Of a stretch of DNA of 64,000 nt, positions 12,256 to 21,647 are shown in pieces (positions within the stretch are counted from its first letter, which is position 1; each line of letters starts with the position of its first letter). The position numbers and the translations under genes are program-made. The notes below the pieces were generated by a model. The model saw only the letters and a program-made list of their open reading frames with translations, was not told where the DNA came from and did no database searches. Location of the stretch: the NCBI GenBank assembly GCA_949361645.1, contig OX442416.1:11710850-11774849 (forward strand). The letters run 5' to 3'. Source of the stretch: Spongilla lacustris (Eukaryota; Porifera; Demospongiae; Spongillida; Spongillidae).

Positions 12256-13190
12256 GGGGGGGACCGAATTTCCTGATACCTACATGCACTGGCACCGGCC
12301 GGTTTTGATACGGTAGACACATTTGTTATTACTTTCTCAACGGTAAGTTAGCGTCCGTCAGCCGTTACACTTTGTAACAGCCACTCGGCTTGCCATCTGT
12401 GTTTCTCTGCCGAAAAGTAAGGTCACTGCTGATCATTTTGGCAGACTTAGTCTGGTGCTAACTCGTAGCGTAGCAAGAGCTATTTTGACGAGAAGTCTGC
12501 CCCAATCATTTGAGTAGCCTATGTCTGAAACATTAGTTAATTAGGCTTAGGTACTTTGTAGTAGTCTGTTTAATAAGTAGTTATTATTTAGTGTGTTATT
12601 GTTGTATAATTATTGTGATAATATACACTTGCGATTAAAAAAAAAAAACATGTTGAGCATATACAAACAATAAATGGGTCATGTTCAAGTAGTACACAAC
12701 TGTTTCTTCGTATCATACAGGACTTAATGATTGACCTGTCGTTCGCAATGTAATTTTGAGATACGCTAGGAAATTTCTTCACTGCATCAGTCGGCATGTT
12801 CTCAGCCGGGTAATCTGTCAATATATACATTGTACATGTAGGCTTCCGCTCATTTGTATCCAGGGCTCCGGAGGCAACGTAGATTATTACATCAACCCGG
12901 CAGCCCTCCCGCGCAAGACGCGGAAGCTTTCAGTGCAGTGCATGGACTATTTCTACATGAAAACCACATGCTGTTTTAGAGCAAATTCAGTGCTTCCGAC
13001 AGCACTATAATAAGTACACAGTTTTGAAGTCACAAGCAAGCCATCGTTATTTAACGGCATATACCACCGATATGCAATGGACGGGGAATCACTCGTAGTC
13101 CCCATGCATATCGATTTTTGTGCCGTTCAATAGCAAAGTAAGTACTCAATGCAATCGATTGTTAACCGGTATAATGCTATCCACCCCCCG

Positions 13191-13230
<40 letters not shown>
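13191..13230. repeat. 40-bp poly-C tract
   Basis: Forty consecutive Cs inside element A, continuing a C-rich stretch from 13181. Not part of the terminal arrays. Confidence 0.95.
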
Positions 13231-13232
<2 letters not shown>

Positions 13233-13349
13233 CCCCCCTTGCGCCTGATCGAGCGGACGCCTATGGTGACGAAGCATATATGCTTTCTCTGTAAAATGTA
13301 TATATTAATATATATATAAATTATATATATATATGTATATTTTGCTAAC

Positions 13350-13554
13350 AGGCAGCTGGGTCCGGGGGGACCAGGTTGCCTAGGCATTTGGGTCCGGGAT
13401 AATTAATTTTTTACATCTAGGCATCTAGGTCCGGGAGGACCCACATTCCTAGGCAACTGGGTCCGGGTGGGGGGGGGGGGGACCCAGTTGCCTAGGCATA
13501 TGAGTCCCCCCGGACCCAAAATGGGGGGGGAGGAGGATCCGTATGCCTGTGACA
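13350..13554 (-). repeat. Right terminal repeat of A (link GCCTAGGC)
   Basis: The inverse of the left repeat in module order, but with more links, several of them degraded (for example TGCCTAGATG). The difference in module number between the ends shows that the array expands or contracts. Confidence 0.8.
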
Positions 13555-13558
13555 CCGG
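13555..13558. other. Shared CCGG target site between elements A and B
   Basis: The 12-bp palindrome GACACCGGTGTC (13551-13562) is the end of A, CCGG, and the start of B. The order CCGG-A-CCGG-B-CCGG is expected if one element inserted into the target duplication of the other. Confidence 0.65.
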
Positions 13559-13695
13559 TGTCGGAGCAGATTCTGTCCCCCCGCAGATTTTGTCCCCCCG
13601 GACATAATCTGCTAGCGGAAATTGTCCCCCACGGACGTAATCCGCTAGCAGATATTGTCCCCCTTCCGCAGAAATTGTCCCCCCCCCCCCCCCCC
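13559..13695 (+). repeat. Left terminal repeat of B (link CGCTAGCG)
   Basis: Modules such as TCTGCTAGCGGAAATTGTCC alternate with runs of C and the hub GTCCCCCCGGAC. The inner end is a run of about 15 Cs. Confidence 0.75.
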
Positions 13696-14152
13696 TTCCT
13701 CCCTTTTCCCGTTGATCGATACTCCAATACGTATAGCCTTTCCTGTACACTGTAGCTAGGTGTCAACAGTAGGTGATCGATACTCCGCCTTTCCTAATAT
13801 GTTTAACCAGGGCTGCCAGGGAGTGAGATATCGGAAGGACCCCCCCCGCCCCCCCTACCCCCCAATCCTTGGTATACGTATCAGGTCCTATAAGCTAACA
13901 GTCCCGCCCGCTGTTTGCATCGGCCCGAAACATACAGTAGTCCCCATTCCTTTTCTTATCGGGCCCGTTAATAGTGAGAAGTGTCATGAATACTATTAGC
14001 AAAATACTATACATGTACAGGTATACTTCCCCCACCCAGTCCCGCAGTCCTATCAATCGATCTCCCCGCCAGACTTCATGGCCCTCTGCCCTTCTAAGTT
14101 GTACGCGGTGCGTTTTGCAGCTGCTAGCTTTAATAGTCATGAAGACGGCCGG

Positions 14153-14330
14153 TGTGGGAGGGCGGATTGTCCCCCCGTGCACAATGTCCCCCCGGACATT
14201 CTGCACTGGGGCACAATGTCCCCCCGGACATTCTGCACTAGGGCAAACTGTCCCCTACTAGGGTAAAATGCCCCCCCCCCCCCCCCCCCCCCCCCCGGAC
14301 ACTCCACACTAGGGCGCAATGTCCTACCTA
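14153..14330 (+). repeat. Left terminal repeat of C (link CACTAG)
   Basis: GTCCCCCCGGACATTCTGCA modules with CACTGGGGCA/CACTAGGGCA links and one 26-bp C run at 14271-14296. Confidence 0.75.
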
Positions 14331-14391
14331 TATAGGATAACAAAGGGAGTTATAAACGTCCAACATGCTGGAAGACCCGTGAGTCCGTGAC

Positions 14392-14596
14392 CCGTCCTTA
14401 TATAGCGTAAAAACCATCCTGCCCGGATTGTGCGTCCAGGATGGGAATACATGTGATTCTACCCTAGTTCTGTCGAATGTTGAAGCAATAATTCAATTCA
14501 TACGTCAACATTCGACAAAAACCCTCCAAGTAAGGTTTTTACACTATTCCCACCCTGGACGCAGGATGCATGGTTTTACGCTATTTAGGATGGGTT
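14392..14596. mobile_element. Small foldback element inside C
   Basis: TATAGCGTAAAAACCATCC at about 14401 pairs with the inverse near 14587. Further in, GCGTCCAGGATGGGAATA and TGTCGAATGTTGA are also mirrored around a centre near 14494. About 200 bp, no coding capacity. No target duplication resolved. Confidence 0.6.
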
Positions 14597-15091
14597 TTAG
14601 TCTGGGTACCCGACTGATCGATCGGTTGTATACTATCACCAAACTGATGAACTGACGATGGGATAGCCTTTCCTGAGATATGTCAGGCGGTGCACGCAGT
14701 GTGAAGCTGTGTTTATGTGACATTACTTTTCAGGCTATGATCCTATTGATCTCAATATATTTCAATCTCTCATACTGATGAGATATCAACACTTCTTTTA
14801 AGGAATTTTAATAATGAATGTGTTCGTGTATATATGTGTGTGAATATTGGCTTCAATGAGTGCTTGGACGACACGGAAAGGATAAGAGCAGGGTATTCGT
14901 TAAGGATTTTAATACTAAAATTCTAAATGTTCGTGTATGTGTAACAGTATTGGTTACAATGAGCATTTCAAGCGGCGGAACGACATGCAGCTTTGACGAC
15001 GGTTAGGAGCTACTGAGTAATGGCGTCAATGCGATCCCGTGTACTGCCGTAAAAGTTTCCCAGCCTTGTCATAGATGAAATAAAATGTTAT

Positions 15092-15265
15092 AAGGGGGGA
15101 CATTTTACCCTGGAGGGGGACAGTTTGCCCTAGTGTAGATTGTCCGGGGGGACATTGTATACTAGTGCAGAATGTCCGGGGGGGCGTTGTACACTAGTGC
15201 AAAACGTCCGGGGGGACAAATTTTAGGGGGGACAAATTTTAGGGGGGACATTGTGCACTACGACA
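15092..15265 (-). repeat. Right terminal repeat of C (link CACTAG)
   Basis: Mirrors the left array. Modules CACTAGTGCAGAATGTCC and CACTAGTGCAAAACGTCC plus a twice-repeated GGGGGGACAAATTTTA unit that is absent from the left end. Confidence 0.75.
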
Positions 15266-15568
15266 CCGGGTACGACAGCCCCTTGTCTTATACTATATTA
15301 ATTATTATTCCATTTTGTATTATAGTGGAGATCGATGGTAGTGAAATTTCCTTATACACAGCTTGAAATGATTCTATAAGACCGTCAAAGCCTATTTCTG
15401 TCGGCTATAGCCTATGGATATTGGCCGTACGTGAGTCCAGTCGGCCCGTGACAGTTAGACATGACTCATTTCAGGACCAAATTAGGCAGAGCCTGGGATA
15501 TACATGTGTATCGATCGGTCGGACCATGCAAACGAAGCTGCGCTAATAAACACAAAGGGATGCCAATT

Positions 15569-15618
15569 GGGGGGGGGGGGGGGGGGGAGGTAAGGCCAGG
15601 GAGGGGGGGGGGGGGGGG
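15569..15618. repeat. Poly-G tracts at the inner edge of B's right array
   Basis: A run of 19 Gs (15569-15587) and another long G run ending at 15618, separated by AGGTAAGGCCAGGGA. Confidence 0.9.
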
Positions 15619-15805
15619 ACATATTCTGCGGAGGTGGGACAAAATCCGCTAGCAGAATGTGTCCCCCCGGACAGAATCCGCTAGCGGATTCTGTCCGGGG
15701 GGATAGAATCTGCTAGCGGATTTTATCCGGGGGGACATAATCCGCTAGCGGATTCTGTCCGGGGGGACAATAATTGGGGGGGGGGGGACAAAATCCGCTA
15801 TGACA
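15590..15805 (-). repeat. Right terminal repeat of B (link CGCTAGCG)
   Basis: About four modules of roughly 25 bp alternating AATCCGCTAGCGGATT links and GTCCGGGGGGAC hubs, ending GACA-CCGG. Confidence 0.8.
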
Positions 15806-15812
15806 CCGGCAA

Positions 15813-16098
15813 ATCATTAATGGGTGCTGGTATTGGCAGATATCTATTTTCGCATTTTCAGTGGTGAGAAGGGGTTAAATCCTAATTTGACAAAATATAT
15901 ACATGTAGGTTACATTAGATTATTGCTTTTATAAAATGGCTCTTTATAAATAATTACATAATTAATTCATAAGTCTTGTATATTAAAATCACAACATGCA
16001 ATTGCATGGTTAATTAACCTGAGGAGAGAACACTAACTATTCTGGCTAGGTCAATTATAAAAATTTTCCTCCTGACAGATAATTTTGCTCTTGATGAC
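15813..16098 (-). repeat. Interspersed repeat, copy 2
   Basis: Reverse-oriented homologue of 800-1093. The homology begins immediately outside the right CCGG of element B. The bases just left of element A (ACAAAATGCATG) resemble the continuation of the repeat in copy 1 (ACAAAATGTATG, inverse of about 1111-1122), so the A-B block may sit inside this repeat. Confidence 0.75.
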
Positions 16099-16940
16099 AA
16101 GCACAAAAAAATAAACCGATTAACTTTCGTCCCTTTTTACACCCAATTCAGTTTGCAATAAACACCATATGGAGAAATCAACGGACACGAAAGTTGCGGT
16201 TTGTAAATTTTTGGATTTCATTCCGCGGTACGTTCCATAGAGAATGTATGGCGTTTTTACTAACTTGATTATTATTTACTTAACTAACGGACCTGCAACT
16301 TTTGCCACCCTCTAATACTACTCTAAATGATGTTTAAATGTAGGCAATTTCAAATTTTATACCTTGTATCGTCCAAAATTCTGGGACCATTTCTGAAAAT
16401 ATGATATTCCATAGACTTGTACAGAAAATGGAAAAAAATCATGCTAATTAAGATATTCCATTAGTTATAACTAATGAACAGAGGGGGGTTAGAACTTTTG
16501 CCACCCTCTGAAACAATTCTACAACTATCCAAATAATATAATATACGAAAAAAAGTGGATGTTGTCGTGAAGAATTTGGGGACCATTTTTAAAAATAGTA
16601 AATCAGTTTTGGTGCAATAAGGCGCCATTTTTAAATGGCGTTTCTATGTGTTGCCATAGATATTTAGTAAAATCAAGGATATTCCATAGTTAATAAAATG
16701 AGACTAGGACATGCCAGCATTTTGCAAAGCTGGAGTTGAGCAGAGGGCGTGGTGGGCCAGGTGCCGCCCCGTGCCGGGGGTAACTACTTACTTAACTGTA
16801 CTAGTACATGCCATGGAATACTAAAAGCTTCGAGTCTGTGTTTTCTGCAAGACAGATCGATGTATTGAAATGATGTTAGGCTGCTTACCTCGACCGGCTG
16901 CTCAGACAAGAGATGTAGGCCTACACGTAGCTGTAGCTGG
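16099..16940. other. No gene recognised
   Basis: AT-rich sequence with two spaced copies of ACTTTTGCCACCCTCT (near 16298 and 16495). No coding signal. Confidence 0.4.
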
Positions 16941-16944
16941 ATCT

Positions 16945-16975
16945 GAGCTATCCGAGTGCATCCTGAGGTATCGAG
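16945..16975 (+). repeat. LTR-derived repeat, left copy
   Basis: A 31-bp block starting GAGCTATCCGAGTGCATCC is repeated exactly at 19125-19155. Here it lies just upstream of TGGCGACGAGG (about 16985), which resembles a primer-binding site, and of a gag start at 17018. It is probably the inner end of a decayed 5' LTR. Confidence 0.55.
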
Positions 16976-17017
16976 ACTCTACAGTGGCGACGAGGGTGCA
17001 TGGGATAGCTAAGAAGG

Positions 17018-17877
17018 ATGGCAGGGGAGTATGACGCGTCAACGGAAGACTGGTTGAGTTAATACGTCGAGCGGCTAGAACATTTCTTCCTGACAAATAA
17101 AGTGGAAGCCGAACAGAAACAGGACGCTTTCCTCGCCTGTATTACATTTAGCCCGCTCCGAGCGCTCGTAGCACCCCAGAAATTGAAAGACCGAACGTAC
17201 GAGCAACTGGTCGCAGCCTTAACGACACACGTAGCGCCTAAACCTCTAGTCATCGCAGAACGTACGGTTCCACAAACGGGACAAAAGGAGGGAGAAAGTG
17301 TGATATGTGGTATGCAGCAAGTTTGCAGAACTGTGCGTTTGGTGCGACGTTATCAGAGACGCTGAGAGACAGGGTGTTCTTTGGTATGAGGGACGAGGGG
17401 GTACAGAAGAGACTCCTCACAAAGGCAGACCTCACTTTTGCCAAGGAGCTGGAGACAGCGGAAATAGCGGAAAGGGAGACTAAAGACGCGCAGAACAGTT
17501 GCAGAGTGTCACAAAACAGGAAGTACATCAAGTGGCAGCACCACCAAGAAGGGGGAGACCGTCAGGCCTAGGGGCTTGCAACAGGTGTGGAGGAGCGCAT
17601 GATACTCAACAGTGCAGGTTCAGAAACAAAGTTTGCATGAAATGGGGGCAAATTGAGAGGGCGTGTTGTGCAAAGAAAAGGGCAGAAGGAACAGGTGTTG
17701 GAAAGGGTGTACCCACTAGAGACCACTCTGTGAAGGAACTAAAGGGGGACGATGAAAGCAAAGAAGAATGGGACAGACTGCAATGGGGATCACTACATGG
17801 CCTAGCAAAAGACAAGAGAAATGGAATGAAACAGAGGACAATGGGTAAACCTATATGTATGTGGAGTTCATCATGAA
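17018..17877 (+). pseudogene. Ty3/gypsy gag pseudogene
   Basis: From the ATG at 17018 the frame reads a gag start, then hits an in-frame TAA, then continues YVERLEHFFLTNKVEAEQKQ, a typical gypsy capsid opening. Two frameshifts follow. Later frames carry RDRVFFGMRDEGVQKRLL and the zinc knuckle CNRCGGAHDTQQC. The relic fades where a protease would be expected, at the edge of the minisatellite. Gag packages the retrotransposon RNA; this copy is dead by stop and frameshifts. Confidence 0.85.
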
Positions 17878-17889
17878 TGAACAACTGCT

Positions 17890-18322
17890 ATGTATCAATA
17901 CAATTGGTTGTACCCCAAATTGTACAGGCCTGTACAATTTTATAGGCCTGTACCACTGTACAGGCCACTACCCCTCCCTGTACCAGCCATTACCCTTGTA
18001 CAGGCCTGCACCCCTGTACAAGCCTGTACCCTTGTACAGTCCTGTACACCCCCCCCCCCCCCCCCCCCCCCCCCCCAGTACAAGCCTGTACCCCTGTCCA
18101 GGCCACTACCCCTCCCTGTACACGCCATTACCCTTGTACAGGCCAGCACCCCTGTACAAGCCTGTACCCTTGTACAGTCCTGTACCCCCAACCCCCCCCC
18201 CCCCCCACCCACCCCAGTACAGGCCTGCATGTACCCCTGTCCTGGCTTGTACCCTGTACCCCTCCCTGCATGTACACGCCTTTACCCCTGTACAAGCCTG
18301 TACCCACTGTACAGTCCTGTAC

Positions 18323-18359
<37 letters not shown>

Positions 18360-18600
18360 CCAGTACAGGCCTGTACCCCTGTCCAGGCTTGTATCCCTGT
18401 ACCCCTCCTTGAACATGCCTGCATCCCTGAGCAGGCCTGTACCACTGTTCATGGAGGGGTACATGCCTGCATCCCTGAGCAGGCCTGTACCACTGTTCAT
18501 GGAGGGGTACATGCCTGCATCCCTGAGCAGGCCTGTACCCCTCCGTGAACAGTGGTACAGGCCTATACCTCTCCCTGTACCCTTTCACAGGATTGTACTG
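17890..18600. repeat. GC-rich minisatellite with long C runs
   Basis: Diverged units built on the palindromic word GTACAGGCCTGTAC and CCTTGTACAGTCCTGTAC alternate with C tracts of 28 (18049-18076) and 35 (18324-18358). The layout, a palindromic link plus C run, resembles the arrays in elements A-C, but no CCGG-TGT head is seen. Long proline-rich frames here are artefacts of poly-C. Confidence 0.85.
18411..18540 (+). repeat. 48-bp tandem repeat
   Basis: About 2.6 copies of a 48-bp unit beginning CATGCCTGCATCCCTGAGCA. Adjacent copies are almost identical. Confidence 0.9.
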
Positions 18601-18699
18601 CTGTACATGTATAGTTCATGTCTCTACTCAAAGCATGGCTTTATAACCGGACCTCTTCTGTAGTTTTGGGTGGCCATCCCTCCTGAATAGGCTGAAACA

Positions 18700-19026
18700 C
18701 CCTTGCTAACACCAGGTCCCTTAATTGTTGTTGTTCTTCCTAATTCTGCCACCTCGACCAGGAGGGTTTGTAGTTGGGAATGTCCCTCCTTCCTCCTCGT
18801 CCATTTGTGCCATCTGCATGTCGGCCACCACTGGGAGACGTGAAAGTGCATCAGCATTTATGTGCTGAGTGGTACTCTTGTACCTGATATCAAGACAGGG
18901 CTAGCCTACCGCATATACCAATGCAACCGTGCTGCTGTCACTGCTGGTAATCCCTTTTCCGGGTTGAGAATGGACAACAAGGGATGGTGGTCTGTCACCA
19001 GTGTGAAATGGGGAGGAACTGTGATG
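18700..19026 (-). pseudogene. Ty3/gypsy RNase H pseudogene fragment
   Basis: On the minus strand a frame gives FTLVTDHHPLLSILNPEKG, and after a stop and frameshift YKSTTQHINADALSRLPV. Both are classic RNase H motifs from gypsy polyproteins. The strand is opposite to the gag relic nearby, so the two come from different or rearranged insertions. Confidence 0.85.
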
Positions 19027-19124
19027 TCCGGAAACATTCAGTGATTAGAGATATATAGGATTACGTGTGTGTATGTTATTATGTGTATGATTCAGTATAA
19101 TGAATGAATGGTTGTTGATGTTGT

Positions 19125-19155
19125 GAGCTATCCGAGTGCATCCTGAGGTATCGAG
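19125..19155 (+). repeat. LTR-derived repeat, right copy
   Basis: Exact repeat of 16945-16975, same orientation, with different flanks. It brackets the gypsy debris and may be a 3' LTR remnant. Confidence 0.5.
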
Positions 19156-20221
19156 TGTCTGAGAAACAAACCAGCCTAGGACGCCATTGCATGTGGTTGA
19201 ATCTTTTGAAACATGATCACATGTACATGTACAACAGTGCTTTGTTGTGACACCTGCAGTTAAATTAACACAACAGTAACGCTACATTACATCCATAGTG
19301 ACATCCATGCACATGCACTGTTCCTTCTGATTGTTCCTGCAGCTAGTGAGCGTTGTATGTAAAAAATCAATTTAAGCTGACACTTGAACTCCCTGAAATA
19401 AAAATGCAGTGATTACTAGAATACACCTGAACACACATATTGCATACTGTAGAAGAGAACAGGTTAACTTACGTCCTTTTCTTCAACCCAATATAAGTGT
19501 CTTCTTAACCACTTTACAACACTAGATAAACTATTCTTCCATTCTGGAAAGCATGGTATTATACAGTTTTATTTTGTTTTTTTAAAACAAACCCAGCTAG
19601 CTTACCTTTTTCCTTTCACACACGATCCTTTCAGCCGGATAGTACTTCATTTGACATGCGCTATAAGATGAGAGCCAGGGCCAGCGGCGTGAATGGGGAT
19701 AAGGGGAGGAAAGGAGAGAGGAGGAGCGAGAGTGATGGGAGGGAGGGGGAGGTAGGGAAATTGACGGGATGAGGAGGGAGGGAGGGAGATGGAAGGGGAG
19801 GTAAGGAAATTGAAGGGAGGAGGAAAAGAGAAAGTATTATTTTGTACAGGTTGTGGTGGCAGTTTGTATATGCCAAAACATTGAGTGTCTGACTGGCTAA
19901 ATACAATTGAGGGATTCATGAAAGTTTGTGTTATGATGTTCTACTTCCATTGCTGCAGTATTATTGTAGGAAGTCTTCCCTTCATATGTACAGTTAAATG
20001 GCATGTTTGTGAACCCTGGATTAATTGACAGAACAGCAAGTGACATGCCACGTGTACACCAGGGGGTAGGTGCGGTAAATCCCTGATGTTATAGGAAGTA
20101 CATGCATGTAATGGTGTGCTTCTTGTACACGTAACATCTGTAGCAAATGCATGACTGGAAACCGTAAGTGATACTGGCAGATGTTGCCTATTCCTGCCTC
20201 CTCCTCCCCCACGTTCAGCTG

Positions 20222-20294
<73 letters not shown>

Positions 20295-20340
20295 CGCGTG
20301 TGTGTTGTGTGTGTGTGTGTGTGAGTACATGTATGTGTGT
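20222..20340. repeat. (TG)n microsatellite
   Basis: Over 60 bp of uninterrupted TG, then GC-alternating and further TG repeats. Confidence 0.95.
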
Positions 20341-20769
20341 GTGTACATACATGTAAACACCTGCTGATCCTATCTTATTTTGATGTTTGTACAAAGTAAC
20401 AGAGGCCCAATGTCATGAATTTTGTTGTGTGGCCAGACTGTGCTGATAAAAGGTCTAGGTCTGTACATACAGTGAATAATCTCATGCACAATGCCATGTA
20501 TCTTTGTGCAAATACAACCCCTAGGCCTGGTTTTGCTGGTTGTCCTAGGGAATAGCTGTGTCCTGGAAGTTCATAGTATGTTAACAGATGTGCAGCACTA
20601 CTACTTGTGTCCATACATGTATGTACATTTTTGGTGAGCCCCAGGGTTATTCTATTGCCTGTCTACTTGTTGCCAGCTAGGCTTGGAGTACTACAGTTGA
20701 GAGCCTTACTGTTGACAGTAATGAGAGCAAGGTACTACATGTAATGCCGTGCATACTAAGAATGAAAAC

Positions 20770-20840
20770 CTTTAGGGAAGGCCAACAGTATAGTGAGAAG
20801 GCCAACTGTATAGGGAGAAGGCCAACTGACCAACAGTATA
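20770..20840 (+). repeat. 20-bp minisatellite, small copy
   Basis: Units AGGCCAACAGTATAGTGAGA and close variants, about 3-4 copies. The same family is longer at 25580-25830. Confidence 0.8.
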
Positions 20841-21026
20841 GTATATAACATGTACATGTACATGTAAGTTGTCAAGGGAGGTGTGTCCATACATGTATGT
20901 ATGAAGTGGGCCCATAAGGTTATTCTATTTGTGATAACTAATGCAAACACTAAATGGGCATGGGCCAACCTACATGTAGCATAGCCCCAGAACCATTATC
21001 CCTTGTTAGGCCAGTAGCTACATGTA

Positions 21027-21428
21027 CAGTGTTCCACACTTAAAGCTTCCAAATCCAAAAAATTTGGTTTTTTGCTTGTAACTTTTCAACCATATGAGTA
21101 TAAACAAAAAGGATGGGATATTCAGATTTAGCCATCGTTTCTGAGTAAGATGAACATATTTTTGTTCAATTATTAAGTGTAAACAACAATAGCATATTAA
21201 TAAATCATAAACGGTTTCAAGTACTATTTTGATCGATAACTCATGAAAGGTAATTAGCTAAGCGTTCAAATTTGGGATTCTAATAGTGCTCTGTGCTATC
21301 TTTCTTTCTTATCTGTTCGTTGTCTTAAGTCGCGCCGGTTTTGTAGATCGGTCCAGTTTTGTGATTTTTCGGGGGTACTTAAGCACATGCGATGGTTCGG
21401 TCGAATTAGTTTGACTTAAGGTCTGAAA
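21027..21428 (+). repeat. Left ~400-bp terminal inverted repeat
   Basis: Inverse of 23819-24220. It includes TTTCGGGGGTACTTAAGCA and ends TTAAGGTCTGAAA. Confidence 0.9.
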
Positions 21429-21647
21429 ATGAAAACAAATAGTAGCGTAGACCCTATATAATTAGTATATTTTTTATATTTTTTCCCCCACGTATTTGAG
21501 TACCCCAAATAGTTTTACAAGTGTGAAAAAGTTCTAAATTCTTGTCATTTTATTTAATTGAGCGTTTTCCTCCGTATTCTGCGATAAATCTGACGTCACG
21601 TACAAGCGGCCAAATTAACGTCTTTTATTCGTTCCTTGGAATAGAAA

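Larger units (their letters stand above)
12055..13554. mobile_element. Element A: CCGG-flanked Ginger1-like element with modular inverted repeats
   Basis: CCGG at 12051-12054 and 13555-13558 flank a 1500-bp element with ends TGTCCC... and ...GTGACA. Its two terminal repeats (12055-12255 and 13350-13554) are inverted copies in the same module order: a C-rich head, CATTTTGGGTCC, a G run, then the palindromic link TGCCTAGGCA, then further hubs. No coding capacity is visible. CCGG duplications and TGTNR-type ends are what is recorded for Ginger1; assignment is by inference. The right CCGG is shared with element B. Confidence 0.7.
14153..15265. mobile_element. Element C: CCGG-flanked Ginger1-like element nested in B
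   Basis: CCGG at 14149-14152 and 15266-15269 flank 1113 bp. The ends are TGTGGGAG and, inverted, TGTCGTAG. Both terminal arrays (14153-14330 and 15092-15265) contain the link CACTAG and the same inner order: CACTAGGGCAAACTGTCC, then AGGGTAAAATG before a C run. The interior holds a small foldback (14392-14596) and a diverged direct duplication near 14797-14990. It interrupts element B and is therefore younger than B. Confidence 0.7.
13559..15805. mobile_element. Element B: CCGG-flanked Ginger1-like element (hosts element C)
   Basis: CCGG at 13555-13558 and 15806-15809 flank 2247 bp. The ends are TGTCGGAG and, inverted, TGTCATAG. Terminal arrays (13559-13695 and 15590-15805) share the link AATCCGCTAGCGGATT and the same inner order, ending TCCGCAGAA then TGTCCCCC. 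The left array has about two full links and the right about four. Removing nested element C leaves roughly 1.1 kb. No transposase is visible. Confidence 0.7.
19156..21020. other. Low-complexity spacer without genes
   Basis: Contains a purine-rich block (about 19680-19835, GGGAGG/GGAAGGGGAGG words), a TG microsatellite and a small minisatellite. No coding evidence. Confidence 0.5.

Noticed and set aside
12044..12316. Proline-rich open frame over the C runs
   Set aside because: It is a translation of poly-C and array modules in a transposon end, without domain content.
13551..15809. Transib or CACTA affiliation based on CAYAG words after TGT
   Set aside because: Those superfamilies would put CAC at the very end with 5- or 3-bp duplications. 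The consistent boundary here is CCGG followed by TGTC, which fits Ginger1 better.
17855..18663. Long proline/tyrosine-repeat proteins on both strands
   Set aside because: Minisatellite units whose length is a multiple of three keep frames open on both strands. There is no signal, start context or conservation.
20168..20356. Cys-Val repeat protein
   Set aside because: Translation of a TG microsatellite; the same applies at 25110-25385.
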